DNA from: Chitinophaga caseinilytica
Lineage (GTDB): Bacteria; Bacteroidota; Bacteroidia; Chitinophagales; Chitinophagaceae
Assembly: GCF_038396765.1 (NCBI RefSeq)
Contig: NZ_CP150096.1
Location: 4,385,001 to 4,449,000 of the forward strand
Direction: 5' to 3'
Length of the DNA: 64,000 nt
Shown: positions 25,859-34,550 of the stretch, in pieces
How positions within the stretch are numbered: position 1 is the stretch's first letter
Layout: every line of letters starts with the position of its first letter
Notes under the pieces: generated by a model
What the model was told of the DNA's origin: nothing
What the model saw: the letters and a program-made list of their open reading frames with translations, nothing else
Databases searched by the model: none
Translations under genes and position numbers: made by a program

Positions 25859-26548
25859 ATGCAAAGGATACTGATCGTTGAAGATGAAGTGAAAGTCGCC
25901 AACGCCGTGAGAATGGGGCTGGAGGAAAACGGATTCGAGGTGGAAGTGGCCTACGACGGGCGGATGGGCAAAAGTCTCGCCACCAGCGGCGATTACGACC
26001 TCGTCATTCTCGACCTTAACCTCCCTCACCATAACGGTTACGAAATCTGCGAACTGATCCGCCGGCGGAACAACAAGGTAGCCGTCATCATGCTGACCGC
26101 CTTCGGCGGGATGGACGACAAGATGCAGGCCTTTGAACTGGGGGCAGACGATTACCTCGTCAAACCCTTCGATTTCCGCGAGCTGCTGGCGCGCATCCGC
26201 GTGTTCCTCAAAAGGGCCGGAGCAGAAGTGCCCACCCATCGCAACGACAAAATCTCCATCGGCGACCTGGAAATCGACCGGGAGCGGAAAGAAGCCTGGC
26301 GCGCCGGTAAAAAAATCCCCCTCACCGCCAAAGAATACCAGCTGCTCGAGCTGCTGGCACTTCATAAAGGAAAAGTCATCTCCAAGATGACGATCGCCGA
26401 AAAAGTCTGGAACATCGATTTCGACACCGGCACCAACGTGATAGAGGTATACATCAACTTCCTCCGGAAAAAAATCGATAAGGATTTCGACGTTAAATTG
26501 CTGCACACCAAAACGGGGATGGGTTATTTCCTGTCCGACGAACCCTGA
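25859..26548 (+). CDS. OmpR/PhoB-family response regulator of the metal-efflux cluster
   Basis: 229 residues. Receiver domain (1-118) with Asp9 in IVEDE, phospho-acceptor Asp52 in LVILDLNLP, Thr in IMLTAFGG and Lys in DDYLVKPFDFRE. Winged-helix DNA-binding domain (about 130-226, KKIPLTAKEYQLLELLALHKGKV and TNVIEVYINFLRKKI). It follows the CDF gene by 30 bp and is 6 bp before its sensor kinase. Regulators of this family bind direct repeats about 11 bp apart; such an array lies just upstream of the efflux pump genes (27927-27977). Confidence 0.95.
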   Translation: MQRILIVEDEVKVANAVRMGLEENGFEVEVAYDGRMGKSLATSGDYDLVILDLNLPHHNGYEICELIRRRNNKVAVIMLTAFGGMDDKMQAFELGADDYLVKPFDFRELLARIRVFLKRAGAEVPTHRNDKISIGDLEIDRERKEAWRAGKKIPLTAKEYQLLELLALHKGKVISKMTIAEKVWNIDFDTGTNVIEVYINFLRKKIDKDFDVKLLHTKTGMGYFLSDEP

Positions 26549-26554
26549 CGCCGC

Positions 26555-27931
26555 TTGAAGATCAAATATAAAATAGCTATTTACTATACGCTGTCGGCCG
26601 CCTTCCTGCTGATCGCATTCGCCGTACTGGCATATTACTTCTCCGCCAAATCGCGGCGCGACGAGTACCTCGAGCGCCTGGAATACCGCGCGCGCTCCAT
26701 CGGCAGCGTCATCATCGAAAACGACCAGGTACAGATCGGGCTGCTGCGCAAACTCGATAAAACGACTTTCCAGGACCTTTACCAGGAAACGATCCTCGTG
26801 TATAACGAGAACTACGACCTGCTCTATACGAACGTGAAAGATACGGCGGTGCGCATCCCTCGGGCGCTGCTGGACCAGGTCAAACAACAGGGCTCGCTGA
26901 TCCGCAACCAACAGGAAGGGGAACTGGCCGGGTTGCATTACACCGAAGACAACATCAGCGTGCTGGTGCTCGTCTCTTCGTTCGACAAATACGGGTTCCA
27001 GAACCTCCAGAACCTGCGGCGCATCCTTATAATAGAGCTCATCGTGGGAGTGGTGCTGCTGGTGGGCGTGGGGTATTTCTTCGCAAGGAAGATGGTGCAG
27101 CCCATCGACCGGCTCGTGGAACAGGCGGATTCCATCAACGCCAATAACATGCAGGATTCGCGGGTGGAGATCAAGGGGAGCGACGAGATCGCGCAATTGG
27201 GCGCGAATTTCAATACCATGTTACAACGCTTAAGTCATTCGTTCGACCTCCAGAAAAGTTTCGTGAGCAATGCCAGTCATGAGCTACGGACCCCGTTGGC
27301 GGCGATCATCAGCCAGTTGCAGGTAACGCTCGCCAAGGAGCGTACCGGGCCGGAATACGAAGCCGTGCTGGAATCCGTGCTGGAAGATGCGGAGGGATTG
27401 AGCGAACTGACGAACGGGCTGCTGCAGCTGGCGCAGTCTGAAATGAACCGCCACGAGTTCGCGTTCACGCCCGTTCGGGTAGACGAGCTGTTGTGGGATA
27501 CGGCGGATTTCGTACGGCGGAAATGGAAATCCGTCGGCAAGGTAGACATCCAGTTCCTCCGCGAGCCGGAGCAGGACGAGATGATCACCTGCAACGGGAA
27601 CGAGGCGTTGTTGCGCATTTTGTTCATCAACCTGCTCGACAATGCTTGCAAGTTTTCCGAAGACGCCTCCGCCCGGGTGATCCTCGATTTTAACGAACGG
27701 TACATTTTAGTACATGTAAAGGACCACGGCCCCGGGATCCCTCCCGGCGAGCAGGAAAAAATATTCGAGCCCTTCTTCCGCGGCACCAATGCGGTACAGG
27801 CGCGGGGCCACGGGCTGGGCCTCTCTATCTGCCGGCGCATTACCGATCTGCACGACGGGCGGCTGACCGTGTTCTCCATCCCCGGAGAAGGCAGTACGTT
27901 TACCGTACAATTGCCACATATTATCGTTTAA
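26555..27931 (+). CDS. HAMP-containing sensor histidine kinase of the metal-efflux cluster
   Basis: 458 residues from a TTG start 6 bp after the regulator stop (MKIKYKIAIYYT). Two transmembrane helices (about 9-30 and 156-178) bracket a periplasmic sensor of about 125 residues. A HAMP domain (about 178-232) leads to a HisKA domain with His242 in SNASHELRTPLAA and an HATPase domain with N-box LLRILFINLLDNACKF and G-boxes HGPGIPP and HGLGLSICRRI. The layout is that of CusS/CzcS-like kinases. The periplasmic domain has no obvious Cys/His cluster. The stop codon is part of the first TTTAA step of the array before the pump genes. Confidence 0.93.
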   Translation: MKIKYKIAIYYTLSAAFLLIAFAVLAYYFSAKSRRDEYLERLEYRARSIGSVIIENDQVQIGLLRKLDKTTFQDLYQETILVYNENYDLLYTNVKDTAVRIPRALLDQVKQQGSLIRNQQEGELAGLHYTEDNISVLVLVSSFDKYGFQNLQNLRRILIIELIVGVVLLVGVGYFFARKMVQPIDRLVEQADSINANNMQDSRVEIKGSDEIAQLGANFNTMLQRLSHSFDLQKSFVSNASHELRTPLAAIISQLQVTLAKERTGPEYEAVLESVLEDAEGLSELTNGLLQLAQSEMNRHEFAFTPVRVDELLWDTADFVRRKWKSVGKVDIQFLREPEQDEMITCNGNEALLRILFINLLDNACKFSEDASARVILDFNERYILVHVKDHGPGIPPGEQEKIFEPFFRGTNAVQARGHGLGLSICRRITDLHDGRLTVFSIPGEGSTFTVQLPHIIV

Positions 27932-27977
27932 TGCTGTTTTTAATTCTTTTTTAATCCGCTTTAAAGGCCGGTTTAAT
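27927..27977 (+). promoter_or_regulatory. Five helically phased TTTAA steps upstream of the efflux pump
   Basis: TTTAA at 27927, 27939, 27950, 27960 and 27972 (start positions), spacing 12, 11, 10 and 12 bp; four of the five read TTTAAT. They occupy almost the whole 53-68 bp gap between the sensor kinase and the pump. Phased direct repeats are the binding pattern of OmpR/PhoB-type regulators, so this is a candidate operator for the neighbouring regulator. Confidence 0.6.
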
Positions 27978-27999
27978 TCCCGGTATGGAGCTTTGTGTC

Positions 28000-29265
28000 A
28001 TGAAATGGCTCATAGTTCTCCCGATGATTTTTGTCCTGACCCTGAAAGGATTTTCCCAGGAGGCCCGCTCCCTTACACTGCAACAGGCCGAACAGGAATT
28101 CCTGCAGCGCAACTTCCGGCTACTGGCCGAACGGTACCGCGTCAATGCCGCGGAGGCGCTCGTGGACCAGGCGAAAAAATGGGATAACCCCACGCTTTCA
28201 GGGACCTTAGGCTTCGGATCCCTGGACAAGGTACAGCCTTTTCATATCGGCGGCGGTGGACAGCTCGAGGGCTCAGTGGAACAGATCATCCAGATGGCAG
28301 GCAAACGCAACAAACAGGTGCAACTGGCCCGTTGGAACGCAGCTACGTCTGCCGCCGCTTTCTCCGAGCTCATGCGGACGCTCCGCCTGGAGCTGCGCAG
28401 CAGTTTTTATCAATTGTATTTCCTGAAAGAGTCCGAAAAGACGCTGCGCAACCAGCTCAGCAATCTCCAGCGCATCCTGGAAGCTTATCGCAGCGCAGAC
28501 GCCAGCGGGAGCGTGGCCCACGCCGACGTGATCCGCCTCCAAGCCCTCCAGGTAGGTATCGCCAACGACTATACGGATTTGCGCCAGCAGGAAATGGACG
28601 CCTCCCTGCGCCTGCAGCTCTTGTTGGGCAGTAAGGAGCCCGTGACGCCCGAGGCTGGCCCGGACGTGCTGCAACGCTATGTATTGGGCGGGTACGACCT
28701 CGCCACCCTGACAGATACCGCACTGGCCAACCGGCCCGACCTTCAGGTGGCGGACCGCAGGCTGGAAGCGGCCAAAATGAACAACCGCCTACAGAAAGCG
28801 CTGGCCGTTCCCGATCTGCACCTCGGCGCGGCTTACGACCGGCAGGGGAGTTACACCAATAATTTCATAGGGCTTACGGTAGGGGTAGACCTTCCGTTGT
28901 GGAACCGCAACCAGGGCAACATCCGCGCTTCGGCGCAGGAAGTGAAAGCTCAGGCCGCGGAGCTGGACGAGCAGAAACTGACCGTTTCCGCCGAAGTGGC
29001 GAACGCGCTGGAAAAAATCCAGTTCCTGGAAAAGGGGACGGAATGGCCCGACCTCAAATCGTTCAACGCCGAATATACCCGCCTCATTGAAGAAGTGGCG
29101 GCGAACTTCCGGAAAGGGAACATCTCGCTCCTGCAGTTCATCGATTACTTCAACAGTTACAGCGAACACATCCTGCACGCCAACAAATTCCTCAGCGACC
29201 GCGTGCTGGCGTACGAAGAGCTGAACTACACAACCGGCACGCAATTATTCAACAATCCGCAATGA
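28000..29265 (+). CDS. TolC-family outer-membrane efflux protein (CzcC-like)
   Basis: 421 residues from the ATG at 28000 (MKWLIVLPMIF), with an alternative ATG at 27985 adding five residues. Signal peptide to about residue 19, then the long heptad-bearing helices and paired repeats typical of outer-membrane efflux proteins (LTLQQAEQEFLQRNFRLLAE; the second half has ALANRPDLQVADRRLEAAKM). It should form the outer-membrane channel of a tripartite RND pump with the two genes that follow. The stop overlaps the adaptor start by 4 bp (ATGA). Confidence 0.9.
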   Translation: MKWLIVLPMIFVLTLKGFSQEARSLTLQQAEQEFLQRNFRLLAERYRVNAAEALVDQAKKWDNPTLSGTLGFGSLDKVQPFHIGGGGQLEGSVEQIIQMAGKRNKQVQLARWNAATSAAAFSELMRTLRLELRSSFYQLYFLKESEKTLRNQLSNLQRILEAYRSADASGSVAHADVIRLQALQVGIANDYTDLRQQEMDASLRLQLLLGSKEPVTPEAGPDVLQRYVLGGYDLATLTDTALANRPDLQVADRRLEAAKMNNRLQKALAVPDLHLGAAYDRQGSYTNNFIGLTVGVDLPLWNRNQGNIRASAQEVKAQAAELDEQKLTVSAEVANALEKIQFLEKGTEWPDLKSFNAEYTRLIEEVAANFRKGNISLLQFIDYFNSYSEHILHANKFLSDRVLAYEELNYTTGTQLFNNPQ

Positions 29266-30356
29266 CTCGCATGAAAACATATACGATCCCCCTGTTGCTG
29301 GCCGCTGCCGCCGCTTTTGGCGGATGCAGGCACTCCCAGGCGGAAGACACCGAAAAAGCCACCTTCGCGCTCAGCGACACGATGCTGGCCACCATCAAGA
29401 TCGACACCACGGCCGTAAAACCCGTGGAAAACGAACTGCGCCTCTCCGGCAAAGTGACGCCAGACCTCAGCAAAGTGCTCAAATTATACCCGATCGTGAG
29501 CGGCTATGTGAAAGACATTAAAGTGCAGCTGGGCGATTACGTGAAAAAAGGACAGGTACTCGCCGTGATCCAGAGCGGTGAGATTGCCGATTACGATAAA
29601 CAGCTCGCCGATGCGTACTCCGACCTCGCCATCGCCGAAAAAAGCCTCAAAGTAGCGCAAGACCTCTACCAGAGCCAGCTTTCCACGCAAAAAGACGTGG
29701 TGAACGCCGAAGAAGAACGCAATAAAGCCCGCGCGGAAATCGGAAGGCTCAACGAGCTGATGAAACTCTACCGCAAAGGCAGTGGCTCCACCTCCATCGT
29801 AACAGCCCCCATCAGCGGATATATCATCGAAAAGAATATCAACAACGGGATGGAGCTCCGGGCAGACAACAGCGCGCATATGTTCACCATCTCCGAGCTG
29901 GACGAAGTCTGGATCATGGCCAACGTCTTCGAGACAGACATCGCCAGGGTACAGGAAGGATACCCGGCGGATGTGACCACCATCAGCTATCCCGACCAGA
30001 CTTTCCACGGCAAGATCGATAAAGTGTACAACGTGCTCGATCCGGATACCAAAACCATGCAGGTCCGCATCCGGCTGAACAACGAAGGCATGCTCCTCAA
30101 ACCGGAAATGTTCGCCACCGTGCTGCTCAAATACCGCGAAGGCGCCGAATTGCCCGCCATTCCCAGCTCGGCCGTCATTTTCGATAAGGGCAAGAATTTC
30201 GTGATGGTGTTCCGCGACCGGAACAATATCGATACCCGCGAGGTGAAAGTTGCCAAATCGCTCAATGATATCACTTACATCAGCCGCGGGCTGCAACCCG
30301 GCGACAAAGTGATTTCCCATAATCAACTGCTTATTTACGACGCCCTGAACGACTAA
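29262..30356 (+). CDS. RND efflux periplasmic adaptor (CzcB-like lipoprotein)
   Basis: 364 residues. Lipoprotein signal with lipobox AFGGC (Cys22). Membrane-fusion-protein layout: barrel-sandwich/lipoyl half (about 70-95, PIVSGYVKDIKVQLGDYVKKGQ), alpha-helical hairpin (about 105-165, LAIAEKSLKVAQDLYQSQL), second lipoyl half (about 180-205, ISGYIIEKNINNG), beta-barrel and membrane-proximal domain. No N-terminal or C-terminal His-rich metal site is visible. Start overlaps the TolC-family gene by 4 bp and the RND gene follows after 4 bp. Confidence 0.92.
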   Translation: MTRMKTYTIPLLLAAAAAFGGCRHSQAEDTEKATFALSDTMLATIKIDTTAVKPVENELRLSGKVTPDLSKVLKLYPIVSGYVKDIKVQLGDYVKKGQVLAVIQSGEIADYDKQLADAYSDLAIAEKSLKVAQDLYQSQLSTQKDVVNAEEERNKARAEIGRLNELMKLYRKGSGSTSIVTAPISGYIIEKNINNGMELRADNSAHMFTISELDEVWIMANVFETDIARVQEGYPADVTTISYPDQTFHGKIDKVYNVLDPDTKTMQVRIRLNNEGMLLKPEMFATVLLKYREGAELPAIPSSAVIFDKGKNFVMVFRDRNNIDTREVKVAKSLNDITYISRGLQPGDKVISHNQLLIYDALND

Positions 30357-30360
30357 CCGC

Positions 30361-33300
30361 ATGAACAAATTCATTAGAAATATCGTAGGATTTTCGCTCA
30401 GGAACCGGTTTTTCGTGTTCTTCATGCTGGCGGTGCTCACCGTTGGCGGCGTTGTCGCCTATCTGCATACGCCCATCGAAGCTTTCCCGGACGTCACCAA
30501 CACCCAGATCGTCATCGTATCGGAATGGAACGGCAGGAGCGCGGAAGAAGTGGAACGCTTCGTGACCACGCCCATCGAAATATCCATGAACGGCGTCCAG
30601 AAAAAGACGAGCGTCCGCTCCATCACCATGTTCGGCCTGTCTGTCATCAAGATCATTTTCGACGACGATGTGGAAGATTTCTTCGCCAGGCAGCAGGTCA
30701 ATAATATGCTCCGGAACGTATCGCTCCCAGAAGGCGTGGAGCCCGAAGTGCAGCCGCCGTACGGCCCCACGGGCGAAGTGTTCAGGTATTGGCTGAAAAG
30801 CCCCCATCGCGATTCGCGCAGCCTGCTCACTTACCAGAACTGGGTGATCGACCGTCAGCTGCGGAGCGTGCCTGGCGTGGCCGATGTTGTTGCCTTCGGC
30901 GGACAGGAGAAGATTTACGAGATCACCGCCGATCCCATCAAGCTTGCCAAATACGACATTACGCCCCTGGAACTTTACCAGGCCGCGGCGCAAAGCAATA
31001 TCAACGTGGGCGGCGACGTGATCGAGAAGAACGGCCAGGCGTATGTGGTGCGCGGCATCGGGCTGCTCGACAATATTCAGGACATCGAAAACATCATCAT
31101 CGAAAACGTGGACGGAACGCCGATCCTCGTCAAAAACGTGGCGAACGTGCGCGAAGCGTCGCTCCCCCGCGTGGGCCAGGCCGGCCTGAACGAAATGGAC
31201 GATATCGTGGAAGGGATCGTGGTGATGCGGAAAGGGGAGAACCCTTCCGAAGTGCTGGCGCGGATCAAGGATAAAGTACAGGAACTGAACGATAAGGTGC
31301 TGCCCGGCGACATTAAAATGGAAACCTTCTACGACCGCGACGTGCTCATGAAATATTGCACCGAAACGGTGATGCACAACCTGCTGGAAGGGATCATTTT
31401 CGTGACGGTGATCGTGTTCCTCTTCATGGCCGACTGGCGAACGACGCTCATCGTGGGGATCATCATCCCGCTGGCGCTCCTGTTCGCCTTCATCTGCCTG
31501 AAATTGAAAGGCATGAGCGCCAACCTGCTCAGCATGGGCGCTATCGACTTCGGGATCATTATTGACGGGGCCGTGGTGATGGTGGAAGGGATATTCGTGA
31601 TGCTCGACCATCGGGCCAAGCAGTTCGGGATGGAGAAATTCAACCGGATGGCCAAGCTGGGATGGATCAAAAAGACCGGCGGAGAACTGGGCAAGGCCGT
31701 TTTCTTCTCCAAACTCATCATCATCATTTCCCTGCTGCCCATTTTCTCTTTCCAGAAAGTGGAAGGGAAGATGTTCTCTCCCCTGGCCTGGACGCTGGGA
31801 TTTGCGCTGCTCGGTGCGCTGCTGTTTACGCTGACGCTCGTGCCGGTGCTCACGTCCATCCTTTTGAACAAGAACGTCCGCGAGAAGCACAACCCCGTGG
31901 TGAACTTCTTCAACCGCATCGTGATGGGCGGTTTCAACTGGACGTATTCCCATAAGAAATTGTCGCTGCTACTGGCGGTATTGTTCATGGGGGCCAGCTT
32001 CGGTTCCGCGAAATTCCTTGGCTCAGAGTTTCTTCCGCAGCTCAATGAAGGGGCGCTGTGGGTGGAAGCGAAGCTCCCCATGAGCATGTCGCTCAATGAA
32101 ACCGTGCAGTTCGTCCATAAATTCAGGAAAGAGCTGGGCAGCTTCCCGGAAGTGAACGGGGTGCTGTCGCAAACGGGCCGTTCCAACGACGGTACCGACC
32201 CCAGCGGGTTTTATTACGTGCAATGCCAGGTGAATCTGAAACCCAAGAAGGAGTGGGGCCGCAAGATCACGATGGACCAGCTCGTCGAGGAAATGGACAA
32301 GCGCCTCCGGCAATACCAGGGCGTGGTGTACAACTACTCGCAGCCCATTATCGACAACGTGGCCGAAGCCGTGGCCGGCATCAATGCCAGCAACGCGGTG
32401 AAGATTTACGGGGACGATCTCAATGAGCTCGACCGGATCGCCAACCAGGTGATCACGCAGATCCAGGATGTGCGGGGGATCAAGGACGTGGGGATTCTGC
32501 GGAACATCGGCCAGCCAGAAATGAGCGTCCGCCTCAGCGACACCAAAATGGCGCTCTACGGTGTGAAAACGGCAGACGCGCAGGCCGTGATCGAAATGGC
32601 CATCGGCGGTAAAACGGCGACGCAGCTGTACGAAGGCGAGCGCAAGTTCGACGTGCGCGTGCGGTACGACGCCGATTACCGGAAAGACGAGGTAGACCTG
32701 CAGAACCTCATGGTGCCCGCCATGAACGGGAAGAAGATACCCTTGAAAGAGATCGCTACCATTTATACGCAAACCGGTCCGGCGTTCATTTACCGCGACA
32801 ATACCAAGCGGTTCATCGGGGTGAAGTTCTCCGTCCGCGACCGCGACCTGGGCAGTACCATCGCCGAGGCGCAGGCCAGGGTGAACAAGGGCATCCAGTT
32901 GCCGAAAGGGTATTCTATCGGGTGGACGGGCGAGTTCGAGAACCAGGTGCGGGCTACGAAGACCCTGGGGCAGGTGGTGCCCGTCAGCCTCATCGCCATC
33001 TTTATCATCCTGTTCATTATGATGGGCAGTGTGAAAGACGCGGGGCTCATTCTCATGAACGTGCCGTTCGCGCTCATCGGCGGGATCCTGGCGCTGCATG
33101 TATCCGGCATCAACTTCGGGATTTCGGCGGGGGTTGGTTTCATTGCGCTGTTCGGGATATGTATCCAGAACGGGGTGATCCTCATCTCGGTGTTCCACAA
33201 GAACCTCCAGGCCAGGATGCCCCTGAACGATGCGATACGCCACGGCGTGGAAGAGCGCATCCGGCCGGTGGTGATGACCGCCCTCATGGCCGCGATCGGG

Positions 33301-33462
33301 CTCATCCCGGCGGCGGTGAGCAGCGGCATCGGGTCGGAAACCCAGAAACCGCTGGCCGTAGTGGTGATAGGAGGGCTAATCACGGCTACCGTGCTCACGC
33401 TCCTCATCTTCCCCCTCATTTTCTACTCCGCTTACCGGAGGAGATACGCAAAAACGCTTTGA
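30361..33462 (+). CDS. czcA: Heavy-metal RND efflux pump, CzcA family
   Basis: 1033 residues, close to the family's usual 1040. Twelve transmembrane helices in the RND order (first at about 13-30, then a cluster at 340-540, another single at about 535, final cluster at 865-1030), with two large periplasmic loops. The helix 4 proton/metal motif reads DFGIIIDGAVVMVEG with Asp396, Asp402 and Glu409; the DFGxxxDGAVxxxE form is that of the zinc/cobalt/cadmium group rather than the copper/silver group (CusA). The residue after Glu409 is Gly, where Asn is usual. It is the inner-membrane engine of the pump; the exact metal is not proven by sequence. Confidence 0.93.
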   Translation: MNKFIRNIVGFSLRNRFFVFFMLAVLTVGGVVAYLHTPIEAFPDVTNTQIVIVSEWNGRSAEEVERFVTTPIEISMNGVQKKTSVRSITMFGLSVIKIIFDDDVEDFFARQQVNNMLRNVSLPEGVEPEVQPPYGPTGEVFRYWLKSPHRDSRSLLTYQNWVIDRQLRSVPGVADVVAFGGQEKIYEITADPIKLAKYDITPLELYQAAAQSNINVGGDVIEKNGQAYVVRGIGLLDNIQDIENIIIENVDGTPILVKNVANVREASLPRVGQAGLNEMDDIVEGIVVMRKGENPSEVLARIKDKVQELNDKVLPGDIKMETFYDRDVLMKYCTETVMHNLLEGIIFVTVIVFLFMADWRTTLIVGIIIPLALLFAFICLKLKGMSANLLSMGAIDFGIIIDGAVVMVEGIFVMLDHRAKQFGMEKFNRMAKLGWIKKTGGELGKAVFFSKLIIIISLLPIFSFQKVEGKMFSPLAWTLGFALLGALLFTLTLVPVLTSILLNKNVREKHNPVVNFFNRIVMGGFNWTYSHKKLSLLLAVLFMGASFGSAKFLGSEFLPQLNEGALWVEAKLPMSMSLNETVQFVHKFRKELGSFPEVNGVLSQTGRSNDGTDPSGFYYVQCQVNLKPKKEWGRKITMDQLVEEMDKRLRQYQGVVYNYSQPIIDNVAEAVAGINASNAVKIYGDDLNELDRIANQVITQIQDVRGIKDVGILRNIGQPEMSVRLSDTKMALYGVKTADAQAVIEMAIGGKTATQLYEGERKFDVRVRYDADYRKDEVDLQNLMVPAMNGKKIPLKEIATIYTQTGPAFIYRDNTKRFIGVKFSVRDRDLGSTIAEAQARVNKGIQLPKGYSIGWTGEFENQVRATKTLGQVVPVSLIAIFIILFIMMGSVKDAGLILMNVPFALIGGILALHVSGINFGISAGVGFIALFGICIQNGVILISVFHKNLQARMPLNDAIRHGVEERIRPVVMTALMAAIGLIPAAVSSGIGSETQKPLAVVVIGGLITATVLTLLIFPLIFYSAYRRRYAKTL

Positions 33463-33492
33463 TTATTTATTTCACCATAAAAAACAAACACA

Positions 33493-33690
33493 ATGAAAAA
33501 GATCATGTTTCTGATGGCCGCCGCGATGATCGTTACTGGTGGCATGACAGCAGCTTTCGCACAGGAAAAACCCGCCGCTAAAACAGAGCAGTCGGCCAAA
33601 CACGCCGCGAAAGCAGAAAAAATGGAACACAAGAAAACCGCGAAACACCATCACGCGGAAAAAAAGCAGACAGTTAAGAAAGCTGGTTGA
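33493..33690 (+). CDS. Small secreted His/Lys-rich protein
   Basis: 65 residues. Signal peptide 1-23 (MKKIMFLMAAAMIVTGGMTAAFAQ), then a mature region of about 42 residues that is almost only Lys, Ala, Glu, His and Thr (KHAAKAEKMEHKKTAKHHHAEKKQ), with five His including HHH. It lies 30 bp after czcA on the same strand and before two hairpins, so it is probably the last gene of the pump operon. A periplasmic metal buffer or chaperone is a reasonable guess from composition and position; similar Lys/Ala-rich secreted peptides of unknown function are common in Bacteroidota. Confidence 0.7.
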   Translation: MKKIMFLMAAAMIVTGGMTAAFAQEKPAAKTEQSAKHAAKAEKMEHKKTAKHHHAEKKQTVKKAG

Positions 33691-33724
33691 TAGGCCAGTC
33701 ATAGGTTTTAGTTCGCATAAATAG

Positions 33725-33767
33725 GTTGATAGCATTCACCGGTGGAAGTTTTTCCACCGGTATCAAC
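33725..33767 (+). terminator. Long hairpin after the His-rich peptide gene
   Basis: ACCGGTGGAA (33738-33747) pairs with TTCCACCGGT (33752-33761); outer arms GTTGATA (33725-33731) and TATCAAC (33761-33767) extend it. No T-run follows directly. Confidence 0.6.
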
Positions 33768-33774
33768 ATCCTCT

Positions 33775-33815
33775 CCGCCCTGCCTGATCAATAGCCAACG
33801 CAGGGCGGATTTTTC
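33775..33815 (+). terminator. Rho-independent terminator ending the metal-efflux operon
   Basis: CCGCCCTGC (33775-33783) pairs with GCAGGGCGG (33800-33808), followed by ATTTTTC. It is the second of two hairpins within 90 bp. Confidence 0.8.
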
Positions 33816-33900
33816 ATTTGTGAAAATACTATCACTTAAAGAGAAGATACGGTTCACTCATTTACGTGGTTGTCACTACTTTAGTTAAGCATCCCAAGTG

Positions 33901-34503
33901 ATGAACACGTCAACCACACACGAACAGGAATTACTGATACGGTTATCGGAGGGAGACGGCGCCGCCTTCGCCGAACTATTCCACGAATACAGGGACCGTA
34001 TTTACGCTACGGCCGTCAGGCTGATGGGCAGCCACTCCCATGCGGAAGAGATCGTACAGGAAGTATTCATGAAAATCTGGCTCAACCGGAGCGCCCTTCC
34101 CCAGGTCACCTTTTTCCGCGCCTATCTTTTCACCACCGCACGCAATCATATATTCAACAGCCTTAAACAGCTGGCCCGCGAACGCACGGCCGACATCCTC
34201 CATGCCGAGCCCGCATGTAAAGGCACCGAAGAACGGGTGCTGGGCCGCGACTTCGAGCGGGTGCTCCAGAACGCCGTTCGCCAGCTGCCGCCCCAACAGG
34301 AGCGGGTATACCATCTCAGCAAGGTAGAAGGGCGCCCCCGGCATGAAGTGGCACACCTGCTGCAACTGTCTCCCGAAACCGTGAAAGTGCACCTGGCCCG
34401 CGCCATGCGCTCCATCCGCGAATATTGCACCGCCCGGATGGACATTCCCGGCCTCATCCTCTCCTCGGCTTTCGCTTCGGAATTATTTTTTATGGTCGTG
34501 TAA
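33901..34503 (+). CDS. ECF RNA polymerase sigma-70 factor of the fucosidase locus
   Basis: 200 residues from the ATG at 33901 (a GTG lies one codon upstream). Region 2 about 25-95 (GSHSHAEEIVQEVFMKIWLNR), region 4 about 130-182 (LPPQQERVYHLSKVEGRPRHEVAHLL and SPETVKVHLARAMRSI). A hydrophobic C-terminal extension of about 20 residues (IPGLILSSAFASELFFMVV) follows, common in sigma factors of SusC/D loci. It precedes the FecR gene by 47 bp. It probably drives the SusC-to-fucosidase genes when the glycan is sensed through SusC. Confidence 0.93.
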   Translation: MNTSTTHEQELLIRLSEGDGAAFAELFHEYRDRIYATAVRLMGSHSHAEEIVQEVFMKIWLNRSALPQVTFFRAYLFTTARNHIFNSLKQLARERTADILHAEPACKGTEERVLGRDFERVLQNAVRQLPPQQERVYHLSKVEGRPRHEVAHLLQLSPETVKVHLARAMRSIREYCTARMDIPGLILSSAFASELFFMVV

Positions 34504-34550
34504 CCCATCCTTATTTTCCTATTGTCTCATTACTACACAAGCAAGCATTC

